A stretch of 10,302 bases of DNA from the NCBI GenBank assembly GCA_016874875.1, contig VGTA01000062.1:1-10302 (forward strand), read 5' to 3'. The DNA comes from Deltaproteobacteria bacterium. Lineage in GTDB: Bacteria; Myxococcota_A; Bradymonadia; UBA7976; VGTA01. Position numbers and translations under genes: made by a program. Below the pieces are notes generated by a model. That model made no database searches. It was not told the DNA's origin and saw only the letters and a list, made by a program, of their open reading frames with translations. Positions 1 through 6,147 of the stretch are shown here, piece by piece (position 1 is the first letter of the stretch; the number at the start of each line of letters is the position of its first letter).

Positions 1-71
1 GGGGGGGAGGGGGGGGGTTGCGGCCGGGGGGGGGGGGTGGCAGAGGGGGGGGCGGGGGGTTGGGGGGGGGG
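1..71. repeat. Extreme poly-G tract region
   Basis: Six G runs of about 7, 9, 12, 8, 6 and 10 bases lie within 71 bases, separated by one to eight other bases. This greatly exceeds the usual pattern for a G-quadruplex (four runs of three or more G), so the plus strand could fold into one or more quadruplexes. The tract reads as Gly/Trp-rich peptide in an open frame, but nothing suggests it is translated. Homopolymers this long are also prone to assembly error, so the run lengths should be treated with caution. Confidence 0.75.
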
Positions 72-73
72 AT

Positions 74-88
74 TTGTGCATTGCACAA
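74..88. promoter_or_regulatory. 15-bp dyad, candidate operator upstream of the KAS III gene
   Basis: TTGTGCA-T-TGCACAA is a perfect inverted repeat with 7-bp arms around a central T, about 55 bp upstream of the GTG at 142. It sits in an unusually AT-containing island directly after the poly-G region. A weak promoter-like pair overlaps it: TTGGGG at 60-65, an 18-bp spacer and CACAAT at 84-89. A repressor bound at the dyad would cover that -10 element. No regulator gene is visible in the window, so both operator and promoter are inference. Confidence 0.35.
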
Positions 89-128
89 TAGACCTCAGCC
101 TCAGATGTGATCCCGCGCAGTCGTTCAC

Positions 129-135
129 AGGAGAG
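129..135 (+). promoter_or_regulatory. Ribosome binding site deciding the GTG start at 142
   Basis: AGGAGAG ends 6 bases before GTG 142. No comparable Shine-Dalgarno sequence that could be told apart from the poly-G background precedes the in-frame ATG at 37. This favours the GTG start. Confidence 0.6.
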
Positions 136-141
136 CAGAGA

Positions 142-1155
142 GTGACCCTCCCCCCCATCGGCATCCTCGCCACAGGCACCTACATCCCCGCCCCCCGCAT
201 GACCGGCGCCGAGATCGCCGCCGCCAGCGGCCTGCCGCGCGCCGTCGTGGAGGAGAAGCTCGGCATCCTCGAGAAGCCCGTCCCCGGCCCCCACGACCAC
301 CCCTGCCAGATGGGCGCGTGGGCGGCGGAGCGGGCGCTCGCCAAGGCCGGCGTGAGCGCCCTCGACGTGGACGCCATCATCAGCATCAGCGAGGAGCACA
401 AGGAGCGCCCGCTCATGGTGTCGGGGATCAAGATTCAGCAGCTCATCGGCGCGCGCAACGCCTGGGCGGTGGACGTGGCGCAGCGGTGCTGCACCACCCT
501 CGCCGCGCTCAAGCTCGCCAAGGGGCTCATGCAGTCGGACCCGGCGCTCCGCACCGTCCTGCTCGCCGGCGGCTACCGCAACGGCGACCTGATCGACTTC
601 ACCAACCCGCGCGTGTCTTTTATGTACAACCTCGCCGCCGCCGGCGGGGCGCTGCTCCTGCGGCGGGGGCACGAGCGCAACGCGCTGCTCGGCTCGTCGC
701 TCATCTCCGACGGCGATTTCGCCGACGACGTCAACGTGCCCGCCGGCGGCACCGTGCGCCCCCTGCGCCCCGAGGACGTGGGCACGGGGGCGGCGATGCT
801 CGAGGTCAACGACGTGGAGGGCATGAAGGCGCGCCTCGCGGAGCGGTCGCACGCCAACTTTATGCGCGTGATCCGCGAGGCGGTGGAGCGCTCCGGGGCG
901 GCGGTGGGCGACGTGGGCTACCTCGCGCTGCTGCACATGAAGCGCTCCGCTCACCACGCCACCCTCGCCGAGCTGGGACTCGCGGAGCGGCAGTCGTACT
1001 ACCTCGAGCGCTACGGGCACATCGGGCAGCTCGACCCGATTCTCTCGGTGGAGCTCGCCGAGCAGGACGGGCGCCTGCGGGGGGGGGCGCTGGTGGTGAT
1101 GGCGAGCGCGGGGGTGAGCTACGCGTGGGGGGCGCAGGCGGTCCGCTGGGGCTGA
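142..1155 (+). CDS. 3-oxoacyl-ACP synthase III (KAS III / FabH-like) family protein
   Basis: This 337-aa protein has the length and order of a FabH-type thiolase-fold enzyme, which condenses an acyl-CoA or acyl thioester with a second thioester. The nucleophile is probably Cys116 in D-V-A-Q-R-C-C (E. coli FabH uses Cys112 in a similar D-V-x-x-x-C context). The catalytic His is probably His265 in L-L-H-M-K. The third FabH residue, Asn in Y-G-N, appears as His293 in Y-G-H-I-G-Q, so it may not be a standard fatty-acid initiator; an OleA-like, HMG-CoA-synthase-like or acyl-transfer role is possible. I chose GTG 142 because AGGAGAG lies 6 bases upstream and the protein then begins at the usual T-L-P-P-I-G-I-L strand. 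An ATG at 37 is also in frame but lies in the poly-G tract. No acyl carrier protein or other lipid gene is adjacent. Family confidence is high; substrate is unknown. Confidence 0.85.
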   Translation: MTLPPIGILATGTYIPAPRMTGAEIAAASGLPRAVVEEKLGILEKPVPGPHDHPCQMGAWAAERALAKAGVSALDVDAIISISEEHKERPLMVSGIKIQQLIGARNAWAVDVAQRCCTTLAALKLAKGLMQSDPALRTVLLAGGYRNGDLIDFTNPRVSFMYNLAAAGGALLLRRGHERNALLGSSLISDGDFADDVNVPAGGTVRPLRPEDVGTGAAMLEVNDVEGMKARLAERSHANFMRVIREAVERSGAAVGDVGYLALLHMKRSAHHATLAELGLAERQSYYLERYGHIGQLDPILSVELAEQDGRLRGGALVVMASAGVSYAWGAQAVRWG

Positions 1156-1179
1156 GCGCGGGCGCTCAAGGGCGGGCGC

Positions 1180-2202
1180 TCAGGGGCGCCGCACGCAGCG
1201 CCAGCACAGGTGCGGGCGGCGCTGCTCAAAGTCGGGGGGGACCGTGCGCGCGGTGATCTCCTCGGGCTCCCACCGGCCGCGCACCTCGTCGCTCAGCTTA
1301 AAGGTGCGGGCGTTGGTGGAGAAGTACACCACGCCCCCCGCCGGCACCACCCACCACAGCAGCTCAAAGAGCGTGGGGTGGTGGCGGCGGACGTCGAAGG
1401 TGGGGGTGCCCTTGCCGTTGGAGAAGGTGGGCGGGTCGAGCACCACGAGGTCAAAGCGCGCGCCCGCCGCGCGCGCCCCGCGCAGGAACTCGCCCACGTC
1501 GGCGCGCACGAGCTCGTGCGCGAAGCCCTCGAGGGCGTTGAGGGCGAGGTTGTCCTGCGCCCACCGCAGGTAGGTGGGCGTGCTGTCCACGGTGGTGGTG
1601 CTGCGCGCGCCGGCGGCGGCGGCGTGGACGGTGAAGCTGCCGGTGTAGGCGAACAGGTTGAGGAAGCGCTTGCCGCGCGCCTCCGCCGCCACCAGCTCGC
1701 GCGTCTGGCGGTGGTCCAAGAACAGCCCCGTGTCGAGGTAGTCGCGGAGGTTCACCCAGAAGCGCAGCCCCCCCTCCCCCACCTCAAACCGCTCCCCCGC
1801 GCGCGCCACCGGCGTGTACTGCGCGCTCCCCCGCTGCCGCGCGCGGCGCTTGAGGTAGGCGCGCTCGGCGGGCACGTCGAGCGCGAGGCGCGCCGCCTCG
1901 AGCCACGCGGCGCCGAGCGCCTCCACCTCGTCGTCGGGGACGCCCTCGTGCGGGACGATGGCGCCGTAGAGGCGCCCCTCGTACCAGTCGAGCACCATGG
2001 GCACCTCGGGGATGTCGCGGTCGTAGAGGCGGTAGCAGGTCACGCCCTCGCGCCTGGCCCACTTGCGCCTGTGCTTGGCGTTCTTGCGGAGGCGGTTGAC
2101 GAGCATCTCGGCCTGCGCGGCGCGCCGGTCGGGGCTCTCGGGGGGGCGGGGCGCCTCGCTGACGAGGGGGGGGCCGGCGGGGGTGGCGCGCGCGTCGCTC
2201 AC
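1180..2202 (-). CDS. rlmK: Stand-alone 23S rRNA (guanine-N7) methyltransferase, RlmK-like class I SAM enzyme
   Basis: The 340-aa product matches the C-terminal (RlmK) half of E. coli RlmKL, which makes m7G2069 in 23S rRNA. Shared landmarks in order are N-R-L-R-K-N (36-41) with K-W-A-R-R-E-G-V-x-C-Y-R-L-Y-D (47-61), Q-Y-T (128-130), W-V-N-L-R-D-Y-L-D-T-G-L-F-L-D-H-R (149-165), SAM motif I F-L-N-L-F-A-Y-T-G-S (180-189), S-T-T-T-V-D (201-206) and the catalytic-type D-P-P-T-F-S-N (256-262). The THUMP and RlmL N-terminal half of the E. coli fusion is absent, so this is a single-domain version. The start is GTG 2202, which overlaps the TGA of the upstream gene as GTGA and has a GAGGGGGG-type Shine-Dalgarno sequence. 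It is the last gene of the trpS operon and is probably translationally coupled to the gene before it. A longer in-frame extension upstream would overlap that gene and is unlikely. Confidence 0.9.
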   Translation of the reverse strand: MSDARATPAGPPLVSEAPRPPESPDRRAAQAEMLVNRLRKNAKHRRKWARREGVTCYRLYDRDIPEVPMVLDWYEGRLYGAIVPHEGVPDDEVEALGAAWLEAARLALDVPAERAYLKRRARQRGSAQYTPVARAGERFEVGEGGLRFWVNLRDYLDTGLFLDHRQTRELVAAEARGKRFLNLFAYTGSFTVHAAAAGARSTTTVDSTPTYLRWAQDNLALNALEGFAHELVRADVGEFLRGARAAGARFDLVVLDPPTFSNGKGTPTFDVRRHHPTLFELLWWVVPAGGVVYFSTNARTFKLSDEVRGRWEPEEITARTVPPDFEQRRPHLCWRCVRRP

Positions 2203-3155
2203 GCGCCCCCCTCGCGCCCGCCGCGCCCCTCGCGCTCCGCGCCGAGGTCGTGGTCGTAGGCGCTCTCCGCCGCCGCCCCCGCCCGCTCCGCCGCCGCCGT
2301 GAGCGCCGGGAAGCTGCGGGCGGTCTCGAGGACGGAGCGCAGGTAGAGCACGCCGTCGGTGTGCCCTGTGCCGGGGGACTCGCTCACGTGGCGGCGGGCG
2401 GCGTTGAGGTGCACTCTGCGAATCGCGCGCACGGCGCGCTCGTAGCCGTAGAGCGCCTCGGCGAGCCCCCGCGCCTCCTCGCCGCGCTCGCCGCGCCACA
2501 CGGCGCTCAGCGCCGCCACCTGCTCCTCCTCAGGGCGCCCCGCCACCCCAAAGAGGGCGTCGGCGGCGGACGAGAGGGTGGGGCGGGCGGCGCGCGCCTC
2601 CATCTCCGAGGTCCACCAGCGCGTCTTGGGGCGCCCCTCCCCCACCACGGGCCCGCGGTCGAGGAACTCGCGGAAGGTGAACGTGCGCCCGCGGTGCCTC
2701 ACGTAGGGCGCGTCGGGGCGCACCCCCGAGGCGATCTCCACGAGCCGGAAGCGGATCGACTCGGCGCCGCTGGCGGGGCTCAGGTGCACGCGGAAGTAGG
2801 CGAAATCCTCAGGGGTGAGGTGGTCCACGAGGTGCTGTAGCTGGCGGGCGGCGAGGAGCAGCCACGAGCGGCAGCGCCCCACGAGCGCGGCGGCGCGGGG
2901 CAGATCGCGTCCCTGAATCGCCTCCACGGCGCGCTCGAGCTCGTAGAGGCAGCCGGCGAAACTCAGCTCGCAGGACTGGTGCACGAGGATGAACTGAAAC
3001 TCGTCGGGGTGCGCGTAGGCGCGCGCCGCGCCCCCCGGGGCCTTGGGGAGCAAGAGCTCCTTGATGAGCGGGTCTTGGATGTACTCGCAGTAGTGGACCT
3101 GCTCGGGGTCGAGGACCTCGTGACCGCAGGGGAGGAGGGTGGTGGTGGCGCTCAT
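2199..3155 (-). CDS. Tryptophan 2,3-dioxygenase (TDO) family heme protein
   Basis: TDO opens the indole ring of L-tryptophan with O2 to give N-formylkynurenine, using heme. This 318-aa protein keeps the family landmarks: Y22-x-x-Y25 near the N-terminus, F55-x-x-x-H59-Q-x-x-E-L (distal pocket), F118-x-x-x-R122, A-S-G with Ser129, H249 as probable proximal heme ligand, and G-T-G (262-264) followed by Y-L. Spacings agree with my recollection of Xanthomonas TDO: R117/S124 corresponds to R122/S129, and H240/T254 to H249/T263. The usual G-T-G-G is G-T-G-H here. It is slightly longer than bacterial homologues, with a polar Gly/Glu/Arg-rich tail (about 300-318). ATG 3155 has AGAGGAG 6 bases upstream, 21 bp after the trpS stop; its TGA overlaps the GTG of the methyltransferase gene. 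No kynurenine formamidase or kynureninase is seen. A related indole dioxygenase with another substrate is possible. Confidence 0.82.
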   Translation of the reverse strand: MSATTTLLPCGHEVLDPEQVHYCEYIQDPLIKELLLPKAPGGAARAYAHPDEFQFILVHQSCELSFAGCLYELERAVEAIQGRDLPRAAALVGRCRSWLLLAARQLQHLVDHLTPEDFAYFRVHLSPASGAESIRFRLVEIASGVRPDAPYVRHRGRTFTFREFLDRGPVVGEGRPKTRWWTSEMEARAARPTLSSAADALFGVAGRPEEEQVAALSAVWRGERGEEARGLAEALYGYERAVRAIRRVHLNAARRHVSESPGTGHTDGVLYLRSVLETARSFPALTAAAERAGAAAESAYDHDLGAEREGRGGREGGA

Positions 3156-3176
3156 TGGGGGCTCCTCTGTGCTCGC

Positions 3177-4262
3177 TTAAACCCAGCGCGTGATGAGACC
3201 CGCGCGCTCCATGGCGCCGAGGACCACGGGCTGTATGCGGGCGCGGGCGCGCTCGTTGCCCTCGCGGATCACCTCGTCGATGTAGCCGTCGCCGCGCGCC
3301 TCCACCGCCGCGCGCCGCTCGCGAATCTCTCGCAAGAAGCCCTCCTCCATCACGTCGAGCGCCCTCTTCTTGCACACCGCGCAGCCCCACTTGGCCTGCG
3401 TGCAGCCGTCGGTCACCCACTCCATGCCCCCCTCCTCGTGGAGCCCGAGGTGGGTGAGCACCTTGTGGATGCCGCCGATGTTGCACCGGTCGGGGTGACC
3501 GGCGTCCTGCAGGCGCACGCGGGCGGGGTCAGTGGGCGCCACCTTGATCTTCTTCCACTGCGCCTCGTAGCTGTCGCCGAGGTAGAGGGTGGCCTTGTCG
3601 CCCTCGGATTTGCCCATCTTGCCCGAGGCGCTCAGGCCGGGCACGCGCACCGCCTCGCGCTCAAGGAAGGTGGGCACGCGGAAGTAGTCGCCGTAGAGGT
3701 GGTTGAAGCGCAGGGCGAGGTCGCGGGCGAACTCCACGTGCTGGAGCTGGTCCTCGCCCACGGGCACGAGGTCGGCGGCGGGGCCGAGGATGTCGGCGGC
3801 CATGAGGATGGGGTAGGTGAACAGGCCCACGTTGGCCGCCTGCCCGAGCTCGGCGAGCTTGTCCTTCTTCTCTTTCCAGTGGTGCATGCGCTCGAGCCGC
3901 CCGGCGGTGGTGAGGCAGCTGAGGAGCCACGAGAGCTGGAGGGTCTCGGGGATCGCCGTCTGGTCAAAGATCACGGCGCGCTCTGGGTCCACCCCGGCGG
4001 CGATGAAGTCCACCACCACGCCCCGGATGTCGCGCTTGAGGGCGCGCGGGTCGCTGAGGGTGGTGAGGGAGTGCAGGGTGGCGACGCCAAAGTAGCAGCG
4101 CACGTCCTCGCGCGCGCTGAGCTGCGCGAAGCTCCGCGTGGCGCCGAGGTAGTTGCCGAGGTGGGTGCGCCCCGTGGCGCGAATCAGGGAGAGGGCGACC
4201 TTGGGCTTGGGGGCGGGGGCGGGCGCCTCGGGGGGAAGCGCGGGCGGCGGGGGGGCGCTCAT
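3177..4262 (-). CDS. trpS: Tryptophanyl-tRNA synthetase, probable [4Fe-4S]-cluster type
   Basis: This class I synthetase charges tRNA-Trp with tryptophan using ATP. The 361-aa product has the HIGH-type motif T-H-L-G-N (33-37), the KMSKS-type motif K-M-G-K-S (215-219), D-Q-T (100-102), A-A-D-I-L (155-159) and V-G-E-D-Q (168-172), all typical of TrpRS. Four cysteines (260, 287, 294, 297) form C-x26-C-x6-C-x2-C. Thermotoga maritima TrpRS binds a [4Fe-4S] cluster with C-x22-C-x6-C-x2-C in the anticodon-binding region, so a cluster is likely here. About 20 N-terminal residues are Pro/Ala-rich and precede the catalytic fold. ATG 4262 was chosen because AGGAG lies 7 bases upstream; the frame stays open further upstream but gives only an Arg/Pro-rich extension. 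It is the first gene of a minus-strand operon with the TDO-family and RlmK genes. Confidence 0.95.
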   Translation of the reverse strand: MSAPPPPALPPEAPAPAPKPKVALSLIRATGRTHLGNYLGATRSFAQLSAREDVRCYFGVATLHSLTTLSDPRALKRDIRGVVVDFIAAGVDPERAVIFDQTAIPETLQLSWLLSCLTTAGRLERMHHWKEKKDKLAELGQAANVGLFTYPILMAADILGPAADLVPVGEDQLQHVEFARDLALRFNHLYGDYFRVPTFLEREAVRVPGLSASGKMGKSEGDKATLYLGDSYEAQWKKIKVAPTDPARVRLQDAGHPDRCNIGGIHKVLTHLGLHEEGGMEWVTDGCTQAKWGCAVCKKRALDVMEEGFLREIRERRAAVEARGDGYIDEVIREGNERARARIQPVVLGAMERAGLITRWV

Positions 4263-4332
4263 GGGGGGTCTCCTGCTGTGCCCTCGCGGCGCGCGGCGGC
4301 GGGGGCGGGTGGGTCGAGCTTCTCTGCGCCTG

Positions 4333-4361
4333 TGTTTACAGCGTTGACTAGAGGATGGCAA
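4333..4361 (-). promoter_or_regulatory. Candidate sigma-70-like promoter for the trpS operon
   Basis: On the minus strand, TTGCCA (4361-4356, five of six matches to TTGACA) is followed by a 17-bp spacer and TAAACA (4338-4333, three of six matches to TATAAT). It lies in the only relatively AT-containing part of the divergent spacer. Transcription would start near 4326, leaving a leader of about 64 nt before the trpS ATG. No T-box or leader-peptide attenuator is visible in that leader. Confidence 0.3.
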
Positions 4362-4380
4362 TCTGTTGGCGTCGAGGGGT

Positions 4381-4410
4381 CCGCCGCGCCCCGCCGCGCC
4401 CCGCCGCGCC
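4381..4410. repeat. Three perfect 10-bp tandem repeats in the trpS / ferritin-like spacer
   Basis: The unit CCGCCGCGCC occurs three times head to tail with no mismatch, just upstream of the ribosome binding site of the gene at 4436. It would lie in the 5' leader of that gene. No function is evident. Confidence 0.8.
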
Positions 4411-4423
4411 TACCCACACGCTC

Positions 4424-4434
4424 AGGAGTCTCCT
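4424..4434 (+). promoter_or_regulatory. Ribosome binding site within an 11-bp dyad
   Basis: AGGAG-T-CTCCT lies immediately before ATG 4436. AGGAG is the ribosome binding site at 7-base spacing and decides the start. The CTCCT arm is its exact complement, but a one-base loop is too tight for an intramolecular hairpin, so any masking of the site would need another RNA or partner pairing. Confidence 0.45.
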
Positions 4435-4435
4435 C

Positions 4436-6037
4436 ATGCGTGCCCGCCGCTCCCCCCGCCCCCCGCAGCCCGCCCCCGAGCTGCTCGCCCTCCGCGCCGC
4501 CCTCTTCGCCGCCGCGGGGGTGGGCGCGCAGGGGTGCATCCAAGAGCCCTCAGACCCCGTCGAGGAGGGCGGCGCGGGCGCGGCGGGGAGCGCGGCGGGG
4601 AGCTCGGCGGGGAGCGCGGCGGGGAGCGCGGTGACGCCCCCGAGCCCCCCCTGCGCCGCCACCGCCACCGCCCTCGCCGACGGGCGCCCCACGGGCTTTG
4701 AGGTCTGCGAGGACGGGCGCGCCTTCAAGGTGGGCCCGAGCGCCTGCGAAGCCCCGCCCCCCACCTTGGCCGCGTGTGACGCGATGAGCGTCGAGGCCGC
4801 GAGCTGCGAGTCCGACGCGGACTGCGTTAACGGCCCCAACGGGCGCTGCCAGGAGACGCTCGACTGGGGCTACCCCACCTGCGGCTGCGCCTACTCCTGC
4901 ACGCGGGACGAGGAGTGCGGCGACGGCGAGGTCTGCGCGTGCCCGAGCGGCGGGCAAGGGCGCTGCATACAGGCGAGCTGCGCTCAAGGGGGCGAGTGCG
5001 CCAGCGGGCTGTGCGAGATTTCGATCAATGATCAAATATGCGGATCGTCGGTGGTGCAGCTCGCGTGCCGCACGAGCGCCGACGCCTGCGACAGCGACGC
5101 CGACTGCCCCAACAGCTCCTGCGCGACGCTGGGGGAGGCGTGGGGGTGCTTGGCGCCCATCGACCGGTCCCAGTGCCCCGTGGCCGGCCGCCCCGCCCTC
5201 AGCGGCGAGGGGGAGGCGGTGGTGGCGCCCCTCACGAGCGGCGAGGGCTGGGGCGCGCTCGCCCCCCTCCCCCTCGACCTCGCCGCCGCCCTGCGCGCCC
5301 TCAGCGCCGAGGAGCGCGCGTGGCTCAAGGGGGAGTGGGCGCAGCTCGCCGCCCTCGAGCACGCCTCCGTGGCGAGCTTCGCGCGCGTCACCCTTGAGCT
5401 GATGGCGCTCGGCGCGCCCGCCGACCTGCTCTTGGAGGCGCAGCGCGCCGCCGCCGACGAGGTGGAGCACGCCCGCGCCGTCTACGGGCTGCTCGCCGCC
5501 CTCACCGGCGCCCCCGCCGCCCCCGGGCCCCTCGCCGTGGAGCGCATCGCGCCGCGCCTCACCCGCCGCGAGGTGGCGCGCGCGCTGGTGGAGGAGGCGT
5601 GCGTGAGCGAGGCGCTCGGGGTGGGGGAGGTGATCTACGCCCTTGAGCTGATGACCCCCCTCGGCGCGCCGCGCGAGGCGCACACGCACCTCGCCCGCGT
5701 CTGCGCCGACGAGACCCGCCACGCCGCCCTCGCGTGGTCCACCCTCCGCTGGCTGCTCTCGTGCGCGGACGAGGAGTCGGCGGAGGAGGGGGCGCGCCTC
5801 CGCGACGAGCTCGCGGCGCTGCTGGTGGGGCGCGCCTCGGCGCTGCTCGCGCCTGATTCGCTCGCCGCGGCGCCGGGGGGCGGCTGGCGCGCGCTCAACC
5901 GCCTCGGCGCCCTCAGCCCCGCGCAGCGCCGCGAGGGGCGCGCGCGGGCGGCGGGGGTGGTGGCGCGCTGCGCGGAGGAGCTGTTGGGCGCCGGGCGCGT
6001 GGCGCCGCTCCGCGCTGCCCTGAGGGCGGCGAGCTGA
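4436..6037 (+). CDS. Exported Cys-rich protein with C-terminal ferritin-like diiron domain
   Basis: The 533-aa product has three parts. Residues 1-34 form an Arg-rich N-terminus and an Ala/Leu core ending in A-Q-G-C34, resembling a lipoprotein or secretion signal, though the lipobox is poor. A low-complexity A-A-G-S linker (about 49-66) leads to a Cys-rich region (about 73-247) with C-E-S-D-A-D-C and C-D-S-D-A-D-C modules like those in myxobacterial surface proteins. Residues about 300-445 look like a ferritin-like four-helix bundle with possible diiron ligands E308 (L-E-H-A-S-V-A-S-F), E342-x-x-H345 (D-E-V-E-H-A), E387 or E392, and E426-x-x-H429 (D-E-T-R-H-A). The role may be metal binding or redox chemistry at the envelope; substrate is unknown. 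ATG 4436 has AGGAG 7 bases upstream and is preferred to an in-frame ATG at 4355, which would put about 27 extra residues before the signal. It is divergent from trpS and followed by a 14-bp repeat array that begins inside its last codons. Confidence 0.8.
   Translation: MRARRSPRPPQPAPELLALRAALFAAAGVGAQGCIQEPSDPVEEGGAGAAGSAAGSSAGSAAGSAVTPPSPPCAATATALADGRPTGFEVCEDGRAFKVGPSACEAPPPTLAACDAMSVEAASCESDADCVNGPNGRCQETLDWGYPTCGCAYSCTRDEECGDGEVCACPSGGQGRCIQASCAQGGECASGLCEISINDQICGSSVVQLACRTSADACDSDADCPNSSCATLGEAWGCLAPIDRSQCPVAGRPALSGEGEAVVAPLTSGEGWGALAPLPLDLAAALRALSAEERAWLKGEWAQLAALEHASVASFARVTLELMALGAPADLLLEAQRAAADEVEHARAVYGLLAALTGAPAAPGPLAVERIAPRLTRREVARALVEEACVSEALGVGEVIYALELMTPLGAPREAHTHLARVCADETRHAALAWSTLRWLLSCADEESAEEGARLRDELAALLVGRASALLAPDSLAAAPGGGWRALNRLGALSPAQRREGRARAAGVVARCAEELLGAGRVAPLRAALRAAS
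4581..4628 (+). repeat. Four 12-bp in-frame tandem repeats encoding A-A-G-S linkers
   Basis: The unit CGGCGGGGAGCG occurs four times, one copy with a single change. Being a multiple of three it keeps the frame and extends a flexible Ala/Gly/Ser linker between the export signal and the Cys-rich region of the host protein. Copy number could vary without breaking the gene. Confidence 0.8.
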
Positions 6038-6131
6038 GGGCGGCGAGCTGAGGGCGGCGCGCTGAGGGCGGCGCGCTGAGGGCGGCGCGCTGAGGGCGGC
6101 GCGCTGGAGACAGCGAGCTCGGGGCGGCGAG
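6020..6131. repeat. 14-bp tandem repeat array spanning the stop codon of the ferritin-like gene
   Basis: The unit CTGAGGGCGGCGCG (or ...CGAG) is repeated six times almost perfectly from 6020 to 6103, then twice in degenerate form to 6131. The first unit and the stop codon, in the second unit, belong to the ferritin-like gene. Because 14 is not a multiple of three and each unit contains TGA, the array places stops in all three plus-strand frames. The rest of the spacer up to 6147 holds only the degenerate tail of the array and a GGGGAG-type ribosome binding site. Confidence 0.85.
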
Positions 6132-6147
6132 CTGGGGAGCGCACATC

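Noticed and set aside
70..85. Sigma-54 promoter (GG...GC) near the dyad
   Set aside because: The GG and GC elements are 13 rather than 12 bases apart and the rest of the consensus is missing.
37..141. In-frame N-terminal extension of the KAS III gene from ATG 37
   Set aside because: It is encoded by the poly-G tract and the dyad, is Gly-rich, and has no family similarity; GTG 142 has a proper ribosome binding site and the normal FabH N-terminus.
4344..4349. Plus-strand -35 box TTGACT upstream of the ferritin-like gene
   Set aside because: No -10-like hexamer lies 16-18 bp downstream.
2979..4634. Long plus-strand open frame antisense to trpS and the TDO-like gene
   Set aside because: It is a high-GC shadow: His/Val/Glu/Ala-rich product with no domain, opposite two strongly recognised genes.
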